From the NCBI RefSeq assembly GCF_009391885.1, contig NZ_VZII01000007.1:297673-361672 (forward strand): a stretch of DNA of 64,000 nt. The letters run 5' to 3'. Of the stretch, positions 49,229 through 58,368 are shown piece by piece. The position numbers and the translations under genes were made by a program. The notes beneath the pieces are model-generated. The model did not search any database and was not told the origin of the DNA. It worked only from the letters and a program-made list of their open reading frames with translations. This DNA is from Pseudomonas sp. MN1F. Its GTDB lineage: Bacteria > Pseudomonadota > Gammaproteobacteria > Pseudomonadales > Pseudomonadaceae. The first letter of the stretch is position 1, and each line of letters starts with the position of its first letter.

Positions 49229-49260
49229 GGCCTCTTCGCGGGTTTACCCGCGAAAGGGCC
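49229..49260. repeat. REP-type extragenic palindrome
   Basis: GGCC(TC)TTCGCGGG-TTTA-CCCGCGAA(AG)GGCC, a near-perfect hairpin with the putida REP core, between two converging SDR genes, where it may also help end transcription. Confidence 0.8.
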
Positions 49261-49278
49261 AGCATAGGCAGCGGAGTA

Positions 49279-50073
49279 TCAGGCAATGGAGCGCAGCACC
49301 CCGCCATCTACCCGCAAGGCAGCCCCGGTAGTTGCACTGGCCTGCATCGATGCCAGGTACACCACCATGTTGGCCACCTCTTCCACCGTCGCCAGCCGCT
49401 TGATCAGCGAAGTCGGCCGGTGCTCGGCGAGGAAGTTGGCCTCCAGCTCATCGCTGGAAACCCCCTGCTCCTGCGCCAGCTTGGCAAAGAAGTCGCCCAC
49501 GCCCTCCGAGCGGGTCGGCCCCGGCAGCACCGAGTTCACGGTCACCCCGGTACCCGCCAGGGTCTCGGCCAGGCCACGGGAAACCGCCAGCAACGCCGTC
49601 TTGGTCATGCCGTAATGAATCATCTCGGTCGGGATCTGCAACGCCGACTCGCTGGACAGGAAGATCACCCGCCCCCACTTGCGCTCCGCCATGCCCGGGG
49701 CGTAATGGCGTGACAGGCGTACGGCGCTGAGCACGTTGACGTCGAAGAAGCGCTGCCAGTCGGCATCAATGATCTCGAAGAACGGCTTGGGCTCGAAGAT
49801 GCCGAGGTTGTTGACCAGGATATCGGTGTGCGGCACCTGGTCGAACAGCTTCTGCGCGCCCTCCTGGGTGCCCAGGTCAGCGGCGATGCCGATGATGCGC
49901 GCTTGCGGCAGCCGCTCACGCACCACCTTGAGTGCTTCATCGACACGGGCCTGGGTGCGGCCGTTGAGTACCACTTCGGCGCCCGCCTCGGCCAGGCCGA
50001 TGGCGATGGCCAGGCCGATGCCGGCGGTGGAGCCGCTGACGATGGCGCGCTTGCCGTTCAAGGTAATGTGCAT
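49279..50073 (-). CDS. Short-chain dehydrogenase/reductase
   Basis: 264 residues, SDR: SGSTAGIG cofactor motif (residues 13-20), NNLGIF, serine in FLSSESA and YGMTK. The NGRTQAR segment after strand 2 suggests NADPH preference. The ATG at 50073 follows GAGAGGAA and is 13 bases after the NodT-type gene, so it seems to be the last gene of the efflux operon. It could modify a compound handled by the pump; that is only a positional inference. Confidence 0.88.
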   Translation of the reverse strand: MHITLNGKRAIVSGSTAGIGLAIAIGLAEAGAEVVLNGRTQARVDEALKVVRERLPQARIIGIAADLGTQEGAQKLFDQVPHTDILVNNLGIFEPKPFFEIIDADWQRFFDVNVLSAVRLSRHYAPGMAERKWGRVIFLSSESALQIPTEMIHYGMTKTALLAVSRGLAETLAGTGVTVNSVLPGPTRSEGVGDFFAKLAQEQGVSSDELEANFLAEHRPTSLIKRLATVEEVANMVVYLASMQASATTGAALRVDGGVLRSIA

Positions 50074-50086
50074 CTGTGCTTCCTCT

Positions 50087-51541
50087 CTAGCTGTGAGAAT
50101 GCTGGGGTTGCTCATCGAACGCCTGCCAGCCACCGCCCAGGGCCTTGTACAGCCCCACCAGCGCCTGCGACACCGCTGCAGAACTGTCGATCCACTGCTC
50201 TTCGCTGGCCAGCAAGGCCCCCTGCACGGTCAGCACGTTGAGAAAGTCCACCGCCCCTTCCACATACTGGCGCTGTGCGGTCTCCAAGGCGATGCGGTTC
50301 TGCCGCACCGCTTCGGCCAGGTGATCACGACGTAACTGACTGGCGTTGTACAGGCGTAGCACATCGTCGATTTCGTGCCAGGCGCCGAGTACCACCTTGC
50401 GGTAGTTGAGCGCTGCTTCCTGCTGCTGCGCCTCGCGCAGTTCCAGGGTGCCCGTGAGCCGGCCCCCCTCGAAGATCGGCAGCGACAGCTGCGGGCCGAA
50501 GGCGAAGCGACGCGAATCCCAGCCGCCAAAATCTGCCAGTTGCATGGCCTGGAAACCGACGCTGCCAGACAGACGGATGCTTGGGTAGAAATCGGCCTTG
50601 GCGACACCAATGCTCGCGGTGGCGGCATGCAGGCGCGCTTCGGCCTGGCGGATGTCCGGGCGGCGTTCGGCCAGCTCGGACGGCAGGCCGATGGCGAACT
50701 TCTGCTGCGGCGCCGGCAGCTCACCGCCCTGCAGCAAATCGGCCTGCAGGCTGCGCGGCGGTTCGGCGGCAAGCAGGCTGAGGGCGTTGATCAGGTCGTC
50801 GCGCCGAGCTTCAAGGCTTGGCAGACGCGCCTCGATGGACGCCACCTGGGCACTGGCCTGGGCCACGTCGAGCCGGGTGGCGACACCTTCGGCCTGGCGA
50901 TCCTGGGAAAGCTTAAGGCTGTGCTCGGCGACCTTGAGGTTGTCACGGGTCACGTCCAGGGTGTGCTGCACGGCACGCAGCTGAATGTAGTTGCCGGCCG
51001 TTTCCGAGAGCAGCGCCAGCAGCACGCCACGGCGGTCGTTCTCGGCCACTTCCACGGTGGCATCGGCCGCTTCCACCTGGCGCCGCACACGGCCCCAGAG
51101 GTCCAGCTCCCAACCGGCCACCAGGTCGCCCTGCCAGAGGTTGAAGGCTGACTTGCCGGCATTGCCAGACGGGTCGCTCAGGCCTTCGGCACTGTTGCGG
51201 GCACGGCTGTAACCGACATTGGCATCGACTGATGGCGTTTCATCGGCCGCCACCGTGCTTCGCAGGGCGCGGCTTTGCAGCAGGCGGGCACTGGCCATCT
51301 GCAGGTCGAGGTTGTTGTCGGCAACGCGCTGGATCAGTGCGCTCAGGCGGGCATCATGAAAGGTTTCCCACCAGCGCAGTTCCAGCGGCTCGGCTTGTGG
51401 CTGGCTGGCAGCGGCTTGGCCTTGCAGCGCTGCCCATTGCTGTGGTGCCTGGCTGTGGGGGCGCTGAAAGTCCGGCCCGAGGGTGCAGCCGGCCAGCAGC
51501 ACGGCCAGCAGCAGCGGGCTGAAACGTACGGCAGGTTTCAT
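50087..51541 (-). CDS. NodT-family outer membrane efflux lipoprotein
   Basis: 484 residues: lipoprotein signal with LLAGC (Cys19), then two outer-membrane efflux repeats rich in helices. It is the outer channel of the EmrAB-type pump encoded upstream. Its ATG overlaps the adaptor stop by four bases (ATGA). Confidence 0.92.
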   Translation of the reverse strand: MKPAVRFSPLLLAVLLAGCTLGPDFQRPHSQAPQQWAALQGQAAASQPQAEPLELRWWETFHDARLSALIQRVADNNLDLQMASARLLQSRALRSTVAADETPSVDANVGYSRARNSAEGLSDPSGNAGKSAFNLWQGDLVAGWELDLWGRVRRQVEAADATVEVAENDRRGVLLALLSETAGNYIQLRAVQHTLDVTRDNLKVAEHSLKLSQDRQAEGVATRLDVAQASAQVASIEARLPSLEARRDDLINALSLLAAEPPRSLQADLLQGGELPAPQQKFAIGLPSELAERRPDIRQAEARLHAATASIGVAKADFYPSIRLSGSVGFQAMQLADFGGWDSRRFAFGPQLSLPIFEGGRLTGTLELREAQQQEAALNYRKVVLGAWHEIDDVLRLYNASQLRRDHLAEAVRQNRIALETAQRQYVEGAVDFLNVLTVQGALLASEEQWIDSSAAVSQALVGLYKALGGGWQAFDEQPQHSHS

Positions 51542-52599
51542 CGGGCGCTCACCTCTTTGCCGGCCAGTTTGTCGCCGTGGGTGTCGATGGTTGCCTCGAC
51601 CGACATGCCCACACGCAGGCGTTCGAGCAGCGGTTGGCCGTCATCGAAAACAATCTTCACCGGAATGCGCTGCACCACCTTGGTGAAGTTGCCGGTGGCG
51701 TTGTCCGGTTTCACCGCAGCGAAAGTCACGCCGGTTGCCGGGGCGATGCTCTCGACATGGCCCTTGAGGGTTTCACCGGCGAAGGTGTCGACGCTGATGC
51801 TGACCGGCTGGCCTGGCTGCACATGGGTCAGCTGGGTTTCCTGGAAGTTGCCGACCACATAGGCATGCTGCAGCGGCACCACTGACAGCAGACGTGCCCC
51901 CGGGTTGACGAAGGCACCGACGCGCAGTGCGCGCTCGCCGACCATGCCGTCGACCGGCGCGGTGATGCGCGTGTAGGACAGGTCCAGCTGGGCCTTCTCC
52001 AGGCCGGCTTCGGCGCGTTTCAACTGGCCATCGGCGCTGGCCACCTGGGCCGTGAGGATGTCCACCTGCTTGCGTGTTGCCAGCAGCGCCGCCTGGGCAT
52101 TGGCCAGCCGCGCACGGGCCTGGTCGACCCGGCTGCGCGCCTGCTGGGCGTTCTGCACGGTACCGGCGCCCTGCTCGGCCAGGCGGCTGTAGCGGTTGAC
52201 CTCATGGTCGGCGAACGCCGCTTCGGCCTGGGCCGCCGTCACCGCCGCCTGGGCCTGGGCAATCACTGCCGCCTGGCGCTCCAGGGTGGCGCGGGCATCG
52301 GCGCTTTGCGCCTTGGCCACCAACAACTGGGCCTGGGCAGCATCCAGCGCGGCCTGATAATCACGGGCATCGATGGTCGCCAGCAACTGGCCGGCCTGGA
52401 CCTGCTGGTTGTCTTCGACCAGCACCTCCTTGATGAAGCCGGCGACCTTGGGCGCGACCACGGTGTAATCGGCGATCACGTAGGCATCATTGGTGCTCTG
52501 TCGATGGTCGCTGCCAAACAGCCAGGGGCCGACGATTCCGGCCAGCACGGCCACGGCGAGCACCGAGCCGATGAGAAGGGTTTTACGGTTGTTGGTCAT
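51538..52599 (-). CDS. HlyD/EmrA-family membrane fusion protein
   Basis: 353 residues: one N-terminal membrane anchor (about 8-29), lipoyl-like halves, an alanine/glutamine-rich coiled-coil hairpin (about 85-195) and a beta-barrel domain. It connects the MFS pump to the NodT-type channel. Lies 27 bases after the MFS gene. Confidence 0.92.
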   Translation of the reverse strand: MTNNRKTLLIGSVLAVAVLAGIVGPWLFGSDHRQSTNDAYVIADYTVVAPKVAGFIKEVLVEDNQQVQAGQLLATIDARDYQAALDAAQAQLLVAKAQSADARATLERQAAVIAQAQAAVTAAQAEAAFADHEVNRYSRLAEQGAGTVQNAQQARSRVDQARARLANAQAALLATRKQVDILTAQVASADGQLKRAEAGLEKAQLDLSYTRITAPVDGMVGERALRVGAFVNPGARLLSVVPLQHAYVVGNFQETQLTHVQPGQPVSISVDTFAGETLKGHVESIAPATGVTFAAVKPDNATGNFTKVVQRIPVKIVFDDGQPLLERLRVGMSVEATIDTHGDKLAGKEVSAR

Positions 52600-52626
52600 G
52601 TTCAGTGTCTCGAATTCATCCAGGGT

Positions 52627-54168
52627 TCAGGCCACCGCGCGCGGCGGATAGACCCGGGTAGGCACGAAAGGAATCAGGCAGATCAGTGCCACGGCGATGC
52701 AGGCCATGACCAGGTACAGGTCGGCCGAGGTCAGCACCAGCGCCTGGTCGTGAATGCGCTTGGCAAGGCCCACAGCGTTGTCGTCGATCAGCGGGGCGTT
52801 GCCCAGGCTGTCCACCAGGTGGTTGGAATGGAAGTGCCGGCGCAGGGTGCCCAAGGCATCCAGCAAGCCACCGGCAATCACTGCGGCCAGGCCTTTGACG
52901 GTGTTGAACCAGCTGGAGGCGAACGGGCCTTCCTGCGGGGTCATGCCGTTGGTGGAGAGCATCAGCAGCGGCAGCACGGCCATCGGCTGGCCGAACACCT
53001 GCAGCAGGTAGAACGGGTAGAAATCACCGCGAATCCACTCGCTGGTCAGCAGGCTGCTGCCCACGCACGACACCGCCAGCATCGCCAGGCCGGTAGCCAG
53101 TACCCAGCGGCAGTCCACCACCCGGATGTTGCACAGCGCAGCGGTCAGCGGCAGGGCGATCAGCTGCGGCATGGCCACCAGCATCATCAGCGGGCTGGTT
53201 TGCGCCGGGCGGTAGCCCTGGATCTGCGCCAGGTACGCCGACGGAATGCTGCCCACGCCGGACAACACGATCAGCACCCCGGCCAGGGTCAGCAGGGCGA
53301 AGCTGAGATTGCGCCGCTGCAGCATGCGCAGCTGGAAGAACGGCAGCGGCTCGGACCACTCGTTGTACATGAACAGCACCAGCAGCAGCACGCCACCGCC
53401 CAGCAACCAGCAGATCAGCGGCGAATCGAACCAGCCCCAGCGGTCACCCAGCGACAGGCCGAGGACGATGCAACTGATAGCCGGCAAGCCGAGCAACACG
53501 CCGCGCCAGTCGAACTGCTTGAAGCGCTCCAGGCGCAATGGGTCCTGCGGCAGGCCCCAGCCGACGCAGAACATGGCCAGTGCCGAGGGCAGGATGATCT
53601 GCCAGAACGCCCACTGCCAGCCGACGTACTCGGTCCACAAGCCCGCCAGCGGCGTGCCGAGGTTGGGCCCGAAGGTGGCGGTCAGGGCGTAGCCGGCCAG
53701 GCCGTAGACCTTGATGCCGGGTGGCAGGAAGCGCAGCGCCACGCTCATCAGCATCGGCGGCAAGGCCCCCGAGGCGAAGCCCTGGAGCACGCGCAGCAGC
53801 ATCAGGCTGTGCAGGTTAGGGGCGAACGGTTGCAGCAGCCCTAGCACGGCGAACAGGCCGACCGCGCTCATGGTGAAGCGGCGCAGGGAGAAGGTAGTGG
53901 CCAGCCAGGGCGCGAAAGCCATGGCCGACACCGAGGCGGCGCTGTACACGGCCAGCAGCCAGGCACCTTCGTCGGCACCGATACCCATGGCACCGCGGAT
54001 ATCGGCGAGGGAGATCTTGGTGACCGACTCGTTGAGGCCGGCGCAGAGCACCGCCAGCAATACACCGAACAGCCCGACCACCACCCGCAGGCCGAACGCC
54101 GTCTGCGCAGGCGCGGCCGGCGCGGGGGCGGCAGCAATCGCGGCAGAAGGGGCGGACAGGGAACTCAT
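52627..54168 (-). CDS. MFS drug:proton antiporter, DHA2 (EmrB) type
   Basis: 513 residues, about 14 membrane helices, with the DHA2-type segment LRVLQGFASGALPPML and TFGPNLGTPLAGLWTEYVGWQWAF between helices 4 and 6. The N-terminal 22 residues are alanine/proline-rich and cytoplasmic. Expected to expel hydrophobic or aromatic compounds. GGAGAT precedes the ATG. Confidence 0.92.
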   Translation of the reverse strand: MSSLSAPSAAIAAAPAPAAPAQTAFGLRVVVGLFGVLLAVLCAGLNESVTKISLADIRGAMGIGADEGAWLLAVYSAASVSAMAFAPWLATTFSLRRFTMSAVGLFAVLGLLQPFAPNLHSLMLLRVLQGFASGALPPMLMSVALRFLPPGIKVYGLAGYALTATFGPNLGTPLAGLWTEYVGWQWAFWQIILPSALAMFCVGWGLPQDPLRLERFKQFDWRGVLLGLPAISCIVLGLSLGDRWGWFDSPLICWLLGGGVLLLVLFMYNEWSEPLPFFQLRMLQRRNLSFALLTLAGVLIVLSGVGSIPSAYLAQIQGYRPAQTSPLMMLVAMPQLIALPLTAALCNIRVVDCRWVLATGLAMLAVSCVGSSLLTSEWIRGDFYPFYLLQVFGQPMAVLPLLMLSTNGMTPQEGPFASSWFNTVKGLAAVIAGGLLDALGTLRRHFHSNHLVDSLGNAPLIDDNAVGLAKRIHDQALVLTSADLYLVMACIAVALICLIPFVPTRVYPPRAVA

Positions 54169-54278
54169 GGGCAGACATCTCCAGCAACAAATTTGCGACT
54201 GGAGCCAGTCTAAGAAGGTCGAATGCTGACGAAAACTGACTTCTCGGCAGGTTTATGTTGCGCCAGGCGCAATCCGGA

Positions 54279-55187
54279 TCAGGGGTCGACGCTGCAACAG
54301 GCCTTCAAGGTCTGCCGCAGCCAGCGATGCGCCGGGTCGTTGTGAAAGCGCGGGTGCCACGCCTGCAGCACCGTCACCCGCTCCAAGGGAACCGGGATCT
54401 CGAACGAGCGTAACGGCAGCCCGAGCTTGTGCACGCTGTTGAGGATATTGGCTGGCATGGGCAGGATCAGGTCGGAATCCGGCAGCGAGAACAGCGCAGA
54501 GTGAAAACTCGGGGTGATCAGCGCTACCCGTCGCTGCACCTTGAAATTGGCCAGTTCGACATCGATCGGCCCGTTGGCGCGACCACGGCGGGACACGCTG
54601 ATCTGTGGATAACTGGCAAAGCTGGTCGGCGTGATCGCTTGGTCGAAGATCGGATGATCGCGTCGGGCAAGGCCTACATAGTAAGTCTGGAACAAGCTCT
54701 GCACCTTGATCTCCGGGCCCAGGTCGACGGTGGAGCTGATGATCAGGTCGGTGCGCCCATCGCGCAGCACGCTGTCGTCATCGCCGCCGGGGCTTTCCGG
54801 TACGAAGCGCAGCACCGTGCGCGGCGCCTGTTCATGCATGCGCCGCAGCAGCTGGGCGCCATACAAGGCGATGAACAGGTCATTGGTGCGAATGTTGAAG
54901 GCGCGATCGAGCCTGGACAAGTCGACTTCATCGGCGCTGCGGAACACCTCGCCGGCCTGCTCCACCAGCGCCGCCACCTGCTCGCGCAGGGCCAGCGCCC
55001 GCGGCGTCGGCACCAGGCCACGGCCGGCGCGCACCAGGATCGGGTCGCCCAGGGCCTCACGGATACGCCCCAGGGTACGGCTCATCGCCGCCGGGCTCAG
55101 GTTCATGCGCTGCGCGGCGCCGACCACGCTGCCTTCGTCGAGCAAGGCATCGAGGGCGACAAGCAGGTTCATGTCCGGGAGTTGCAT
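54279..55187 (-). CDS. LysR-family regulator, first gene of the efflux operon
   Basis: 302 residues: winged HTH (about 1-65, opening MQLPDMNLLVALDALLDEGS) and a type 2 periplasmic-binding-like effector domain. It lies on the same strand and 110 bases upstream of the MFS gene, so it may be cotranscribed with or regulate the pump. Most LysR genes are divergent from their target; the divergent neighbour here is the universal stress protein gene. Confidence 0.88.
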   Translation of the reverse strand: MQLPDMNLLVALDALLDEGSVVGAAQRMNLSPAAMSRTLGRIREALGDPILVRAGRGLVPTPRALALREQVAALVEQAGEVFRSADEVDLSRLDRAFNIRTNDLFIALYGAQLLRRMHEQAPRTVLRFVPESPGGDDDSVLRDGRTDLIISSTVDLGPEIKVQSLFQTYYVGLARRDHPIFDQAITPTSFASYPQISVSRRGRANGPIDVELANFKVQRRVALITPSFHSALFSLPDSDLILPMPANILNSVHKLGLPLRSFEIPVPLERVTVLQAWHPRFHNDPAHRWLRQTLKACCSVDP

Positions 55188-55347
55188 GGCCGTTTTCCGT
55201 TACAGCTGTGGGGAAAGGCGATGGTAGCAGGTTGGCGGATTGCACCAGACGCAATGCGCTCGTGCGTGGTGGGGCATTTATTCAATGGCCATGTTCGGCC
55301 ATAAATGAAGCATTGGCACATCAGCCAGCCTCAGCCAAGGATCCCGC

Positions 55348-55794
55348 ATGCCCAGCCCCGTCCTGATCGCCATCGACGCCTCCCCCGCCTCCACTGCCCT
55401 GCTCACCCTCGCCCGCCGCTACTGCCGCCCCGGCGAACACGAACTGCATGTGCTGCTGGCCATCGACTCGACCTTCGCCGTGCACGCCAAGCCCGCGCCC
55501 TACACCGCCGAGGAACTGGAGGAATACCCCGCCGCCTGCGAGGAGCAACGCTTGGGCGACCGCGCCGTGGCCGAAGCGGTGGAGCTGCTGCAACAAGCCG
55601 GCTTCAGCAGCCACGGCTGCATGGTGGCCGGGCAGCCGGTCGAGGCGATCGTCGCCAAGGCACAGGAACTGGACTGCGAACTGATCATCATGGGCCACCG
55701 CCACTTGTCGCGGCTGGGGCGGTTGCTGGACCCGTCGATTAGCACGAAGGTGATTGACCGGGTCAAGGTACCGGTGTTGGTGGGGGCTGCTTGA
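55348..55794 (+). CDS. Universal stress protein (UspA family)
   Basis: 148 residues, one Usp domain. The ATP-binding GxxGx9GS(S/T)-like signature is modified: GHRHLSRLGRLLDPSISTKV lacks the second glycine and serine pattern, so ATP binding is uncertain. The opening PSPVLIAIDASPAS is typical. Cytoplasmic stress protein of unknown target. Confidence 0.85.
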   Translation: MPSPVLIAIDASPASTALLTLARRYCRPGEHELHVLLAIDSTFAVHAKPAPYTAEELEEYPAACEEQRLGDRAVAEAVELLQQAGFSSHGCMVAGQPVEAIVAKAQELDCELIIMGHRHLSRLGRLLDPSISTKVIDRVKVPVLVGAA

Positions 55795-55810
55795 ACCGTT
55801 GATCAGTCAG

Positions 55811-55850
55811 GTAATGCATCTGCATTGACCAGGCAATGCAATCGCATTAC
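55811..55850 (+). promoter_or_regulatory. Nested palindrome overlapping the prlF-yhaV promoter
   Basis: Outer arms GTAATGC (55811-55817) and GCATTAC (55844-55850) enclose inner arms TGCATTG and CAATGCA around ACCAGG. A candidate promoter TTGACC (55825-55830), 17 bases, TACCTT (55848-55853) overlaps it, as expected for autorepression by PrlF. Confidence 0.65.
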
Positions 55851-55887
55851 CTTGATGGGCATCGTTGTATCTCTATGGACACTGCCC

Positions 55888-56214
55888 ATGGCTACCACTT
55901 TCGAAGTCGAGTCCACGCTTACCGATCGCTACCAGACCACCGTTCCTGAAACCGTGCGTCGTGCTTTAGGTTTGAAAAAGCGTGACAAGATCCATTACTC
56001 GATTCGCCCTGACGGAGGGGTAATACTCACCCGCGCAGAGGCAACCGAGGACGATCCCGTGCTAGGCCAGTTCCTGAATTTTCTGGCTCACGACATCGCA
56101 ACCAATCCTCAACGGCTGCAGGTTGTCGATGCTGGCCTCATCGCTCGCCTCGACAAACTCGTGGGTGATGCAGAGGTCGACCTGGATCAACCTCTGTCGG
56201 CGGAAGATGAATGA
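55888..56214 (+). CDS. prlF: PrlF-type antitoxin (AbrB/MazE fold)
   Basis: 108 residues. An N-terminal swapped-hairpin AbrB domain (STLTDRYQTTVPETVRRAL) binds DNA; the C-terminal helical part (about 60-108) should wrap the toxin. PrlF neutralises YhaV and represses its own promoter. The start at 55888 is chosen over one 21 codons upstream, which would run through the candidate promoter. Confidence 0.9.
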   Translation: MATTFEVESTLTDRYQTTVPETVRRALGLKKRDKIHYSIRPDGGVILTRAEATEDDPVLGQFLNFLAHDIATNPQRLQVVDAGLIARLDKLVGDAEVDLDQPLSAEDE

Positions 56215-56693
56215 GTGATGCGAACAGGAAGCCGCTTGTAATTCATGGATGGACTGTCTTTGCCCACCCGCTGTTCCTGGCCAAACTGGAAGCGCTCAGC
56301 GCGCAAGTTCAGGCCCAGATGCAGAAAGACCCGGCGGGTTACACGACGAAGAATGCTTTCAAGCGGCTGGCGGCCATCAGGCGCTTGGCATTTGATGTGA
56401 TTCCGCAGGACCCGACCAAAGTGGAGTACCGGCAAGGCACAACACTGGGTGGCGACCACAAGCACTGGTTCAGAGCAAAGTTCTTCCAGCAGTACCGGTT
56501 GTTCTTTCGCTACCACGCCGCCAGTCGGATCATCGTGCTGGCCTGGGTCAATGACGAATCGTGCAAGCGGGCCTACGACAGCAGCGACGACGCTTACAAG
56601 GTCTTTCAGAAGATGCTGCTGACCGGCCACCCTCCAGACGATTGGGATCAATTGCTGAAAGAGTGCGGGCCTGCGCATGCCAGGCCCAGATAA
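56211..56693 (+). CDS. yhaV: YhaV ribonuclease toxin
   Basis: 160 residues, full length for YhaV. Family segments IHGWTVFAHPLFL, the KVEYRQGTTLGGDHKHW core and FFQQYRLFFRYH are intact; the fold is RelE-like. The toxin degrades RNA and arrests translation unless held by PrlF. It overlaps prlF by four bases (ATGA). Confidence 0.92.
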   Translation: MSDANRKPLVIHGWTVFAHPLFLAKLEALSAQVQAQMQKDPAGYTTKNAFKRLAAIRRLAFDVIPQDPTKVEYRQGTTLGGDHKHWFRAKFFQQYRLFFRYHAASRIIVLAWVNDESCKRAYDSSDDAYKVFQKMLLTGHPPDDWDQLLKECGPAHARPR

Positions 56694-56705
56694 CAGCATT
56701 CACTG

Positions 56706-57062
56706 TTGACGACTAGCCAGCTCCCGCTGTACATGCGAGCGTTTGCTGAAGCTTGGCCAGATGAGGCAATTGTCCAACAGGCTGTTGGACAATTGCCTTG
56801 GGGGCACAATCTGGTGTTGCTGACGAAGCTCAAGAAGTCGGACGAGAGGCTTGCATATGCGGTGCGGGCATCGAAGTGCGGGTGGCCGCGATCAACCTTG
56901 GTCATGAGCCAGCCGCTCTATGACCTTGGCTCCCCAACCTTGAGCAGCTTGGCGTTCGACGATATCTCGCCCAAGACGCCAGTAAAGCCCTACCAGCTCT
57001 CGATTCACGGCAAGGCTGGCCTTTTGCTGGGCTTTATGAATACGGAGTTTCAGATCAGCTAG
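56706..57062 (+). pseudogene. Truncated DUF1016 (YhcG-like) nuclease remnant
   Basis: Residues 5-68 match the N-terminal part of YhcG/DUF1016 proteins: AFAEAWPDEAIVQQAVGQLPW then HNLVLLTKL and a degraded ERLAYA...GWPRSTL segment. The remaining 50 residues do not continue the family and the PDDEXK nuclease half is missing. It begins with TTG and has no convincing ribosome site. Probably the debris of a second defence or toxin-like gene next to the toxin-antitoxin pair. The 234 bases after it hold nothing recognisable. Confidence 0.6.
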
Positions 57063-57296
57063 CCAGGCGCTAACCCTGGGGCGTATCGATCAGGGCCAAA
57101 GGTTTATCGGGCATCGGGGACACTTCCTCGGACAGGCGACGGATTGTTTTTATGGCGCCCCAGACTGCTCCCCTGGAAATACAACGCCAATAGCTGCCCC
57201 CATCGACTTTTCCCTGATTCAAGTAGGCCGTTTCCTAAACCTCTCCGAGTGCCCCTTTAACGATTAGCGTGCTCACGACATGCCACTTGATCAGCT

Positions 57297-58157
57297 TTAT
57301 TCCTCGCCCGGCTTCACCACCACCGTACAGGTCGTCCCCGCCGCCAGCAGAAACCCGTCCGGCACTTCATCAATGTGAATGCGCACCGGCACCCGCTGTG
57401 CCAGGCGCACCCAGTTGAAGGTCGGGTTCACATCGGCGATCAGCTCGCGGCTCTGCGGGTTGTCGCGGTCGTAGATGCCGCGGGCGATGCTCTCCACATG
57501 CCCCTTGATGCGCTCGCCGCTCATCATCTGCAACTCGGCCTGGTCGCCGACCTTCACATGCGGCAACTTGGTCTCCTCGAAGAAGCCGTACACCCAGAAC
57601 GAATTCTCATCGACCACCGCCATCACCGCTTCACCGGTACGCGCATAGTCACCCTTGTGGATGTTCAGGTTGGTCACGTAACCGTCCACCGTAGCGACGA
57701 TATGGGTACGCTTGAGGTTCAGCTCGGCCGCCGCCAGTTCAGCCTGGGCCTGCTGGTAGTCGGCCTGGGCGGAGTTGGCGATGTTGCTGGCGTCGTCACG
57801 GTTTTCCCTGGAGATCACCAGGTTGTCCATGTCGGCGCGGCGCTTGGCGTTGACCTTGCGCATTTCCCAGGTGGCCTTGCGCGAAGCGACCAGGGCCTTG
57901 GCCTGATCGACCGCCAACTGGTAGTGCTCGGGGTCGATCTGGATCAGCAGGTCGCCCTTCTTCACCCGCTGGTTGTCCTTGACCGGGACGTCCACCACAT
58001 AGCCCGGCACATCGGCGGCGACGTTGATGATGTCGGCGCGCACGCGGCCGTCGCGGGTCCACGGTGTGGTCATGTAGTGCAACCACAACTGGCGACCGAT
58101 CACCACGGCAGCAGTCAGCACCAGCAGGGTGGCGATCAGGCTGAAGAACTTTTTCAT
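57297..58157 (-). CDS. HlyD-family adaptor (AaeA type)
   Basis: 286 residues: N-terminal anchor (about 3-23), lipoyl halves (GYVVDVPVKDNQRV and TVDGYVTNLNIHKGDYA), a short coiled coil and a beta-barrel. Shorter than RND adaptors and typical of partners of FUSC pumps such as AaeB, which export aromatic acids. Last gene of the operon, ten bases after the DUF1656 gene. Confidence 0.92.
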   Translation of the reverse strand: MKKFFSLIATLLVLTAAVVIGRQLWLHYMTTPWTRDGRVRADIINVAADVPGYVVDVPVKDNQRVKKGDLLIQIDPEHYQLAVDQAKALVASRKATWEMRKVNAKRRADMDNLVISRENRDDASNIANSAQADYQQAQAELAAAELNLKRTHIVATVDGYVTNLNIHKGDYARTGEAVMAVVDENSFWVYGFFEETKLPHVKVGDQAELQMMSGERIKGHVESIARGIYDRDNPQSRELIADVNPTFNWVRLAQRVPVRIHIDEVPDGFLLAAGTTCTVVVKPGEE

Positions 58158-58167
58158 CGAAGGATTC

Positions 58168-58368
58168 TCACCAGTAGAGCGACAGCGCCAAGGCGCCGAA
58201 CAGGCAGACGAACAGGCTCAGGCGCAGCAGCGCCGGGTGCCAGAAGAAACGGTAGCCATCATGGCTGGCGATGAACCGGTCAAGGCCCCAGGCCAGGCCC
58301 AGGGCGAACAGGAACATCAGGGTCATGGTGGGCATGTACACGCCATGGAAGGCGATCTCACGGGGCAT
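58168..58368 (-). CDS. DUF1656 small inner-membrane protein (AaeX-like)
   Basis: 66 residues with two membrane helices (about 13-29 and 42-62) and the family opening REIAFHGVYMPTM. It is regularly encoded between FUSC and HlyD genes in AaeXAB-type pumps; its role is unknown. AAGGAT precedes the ATG, which lies inside the end of the FUSC gene (11-base overlap). Confidence 0.9.
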   Translation of the reverse strand: MPREIAFHGVYMPTMTLMFLFALGLAWGLDRFIASHDGYRFFWHPALLRLSLFVCLFGALALSLYW

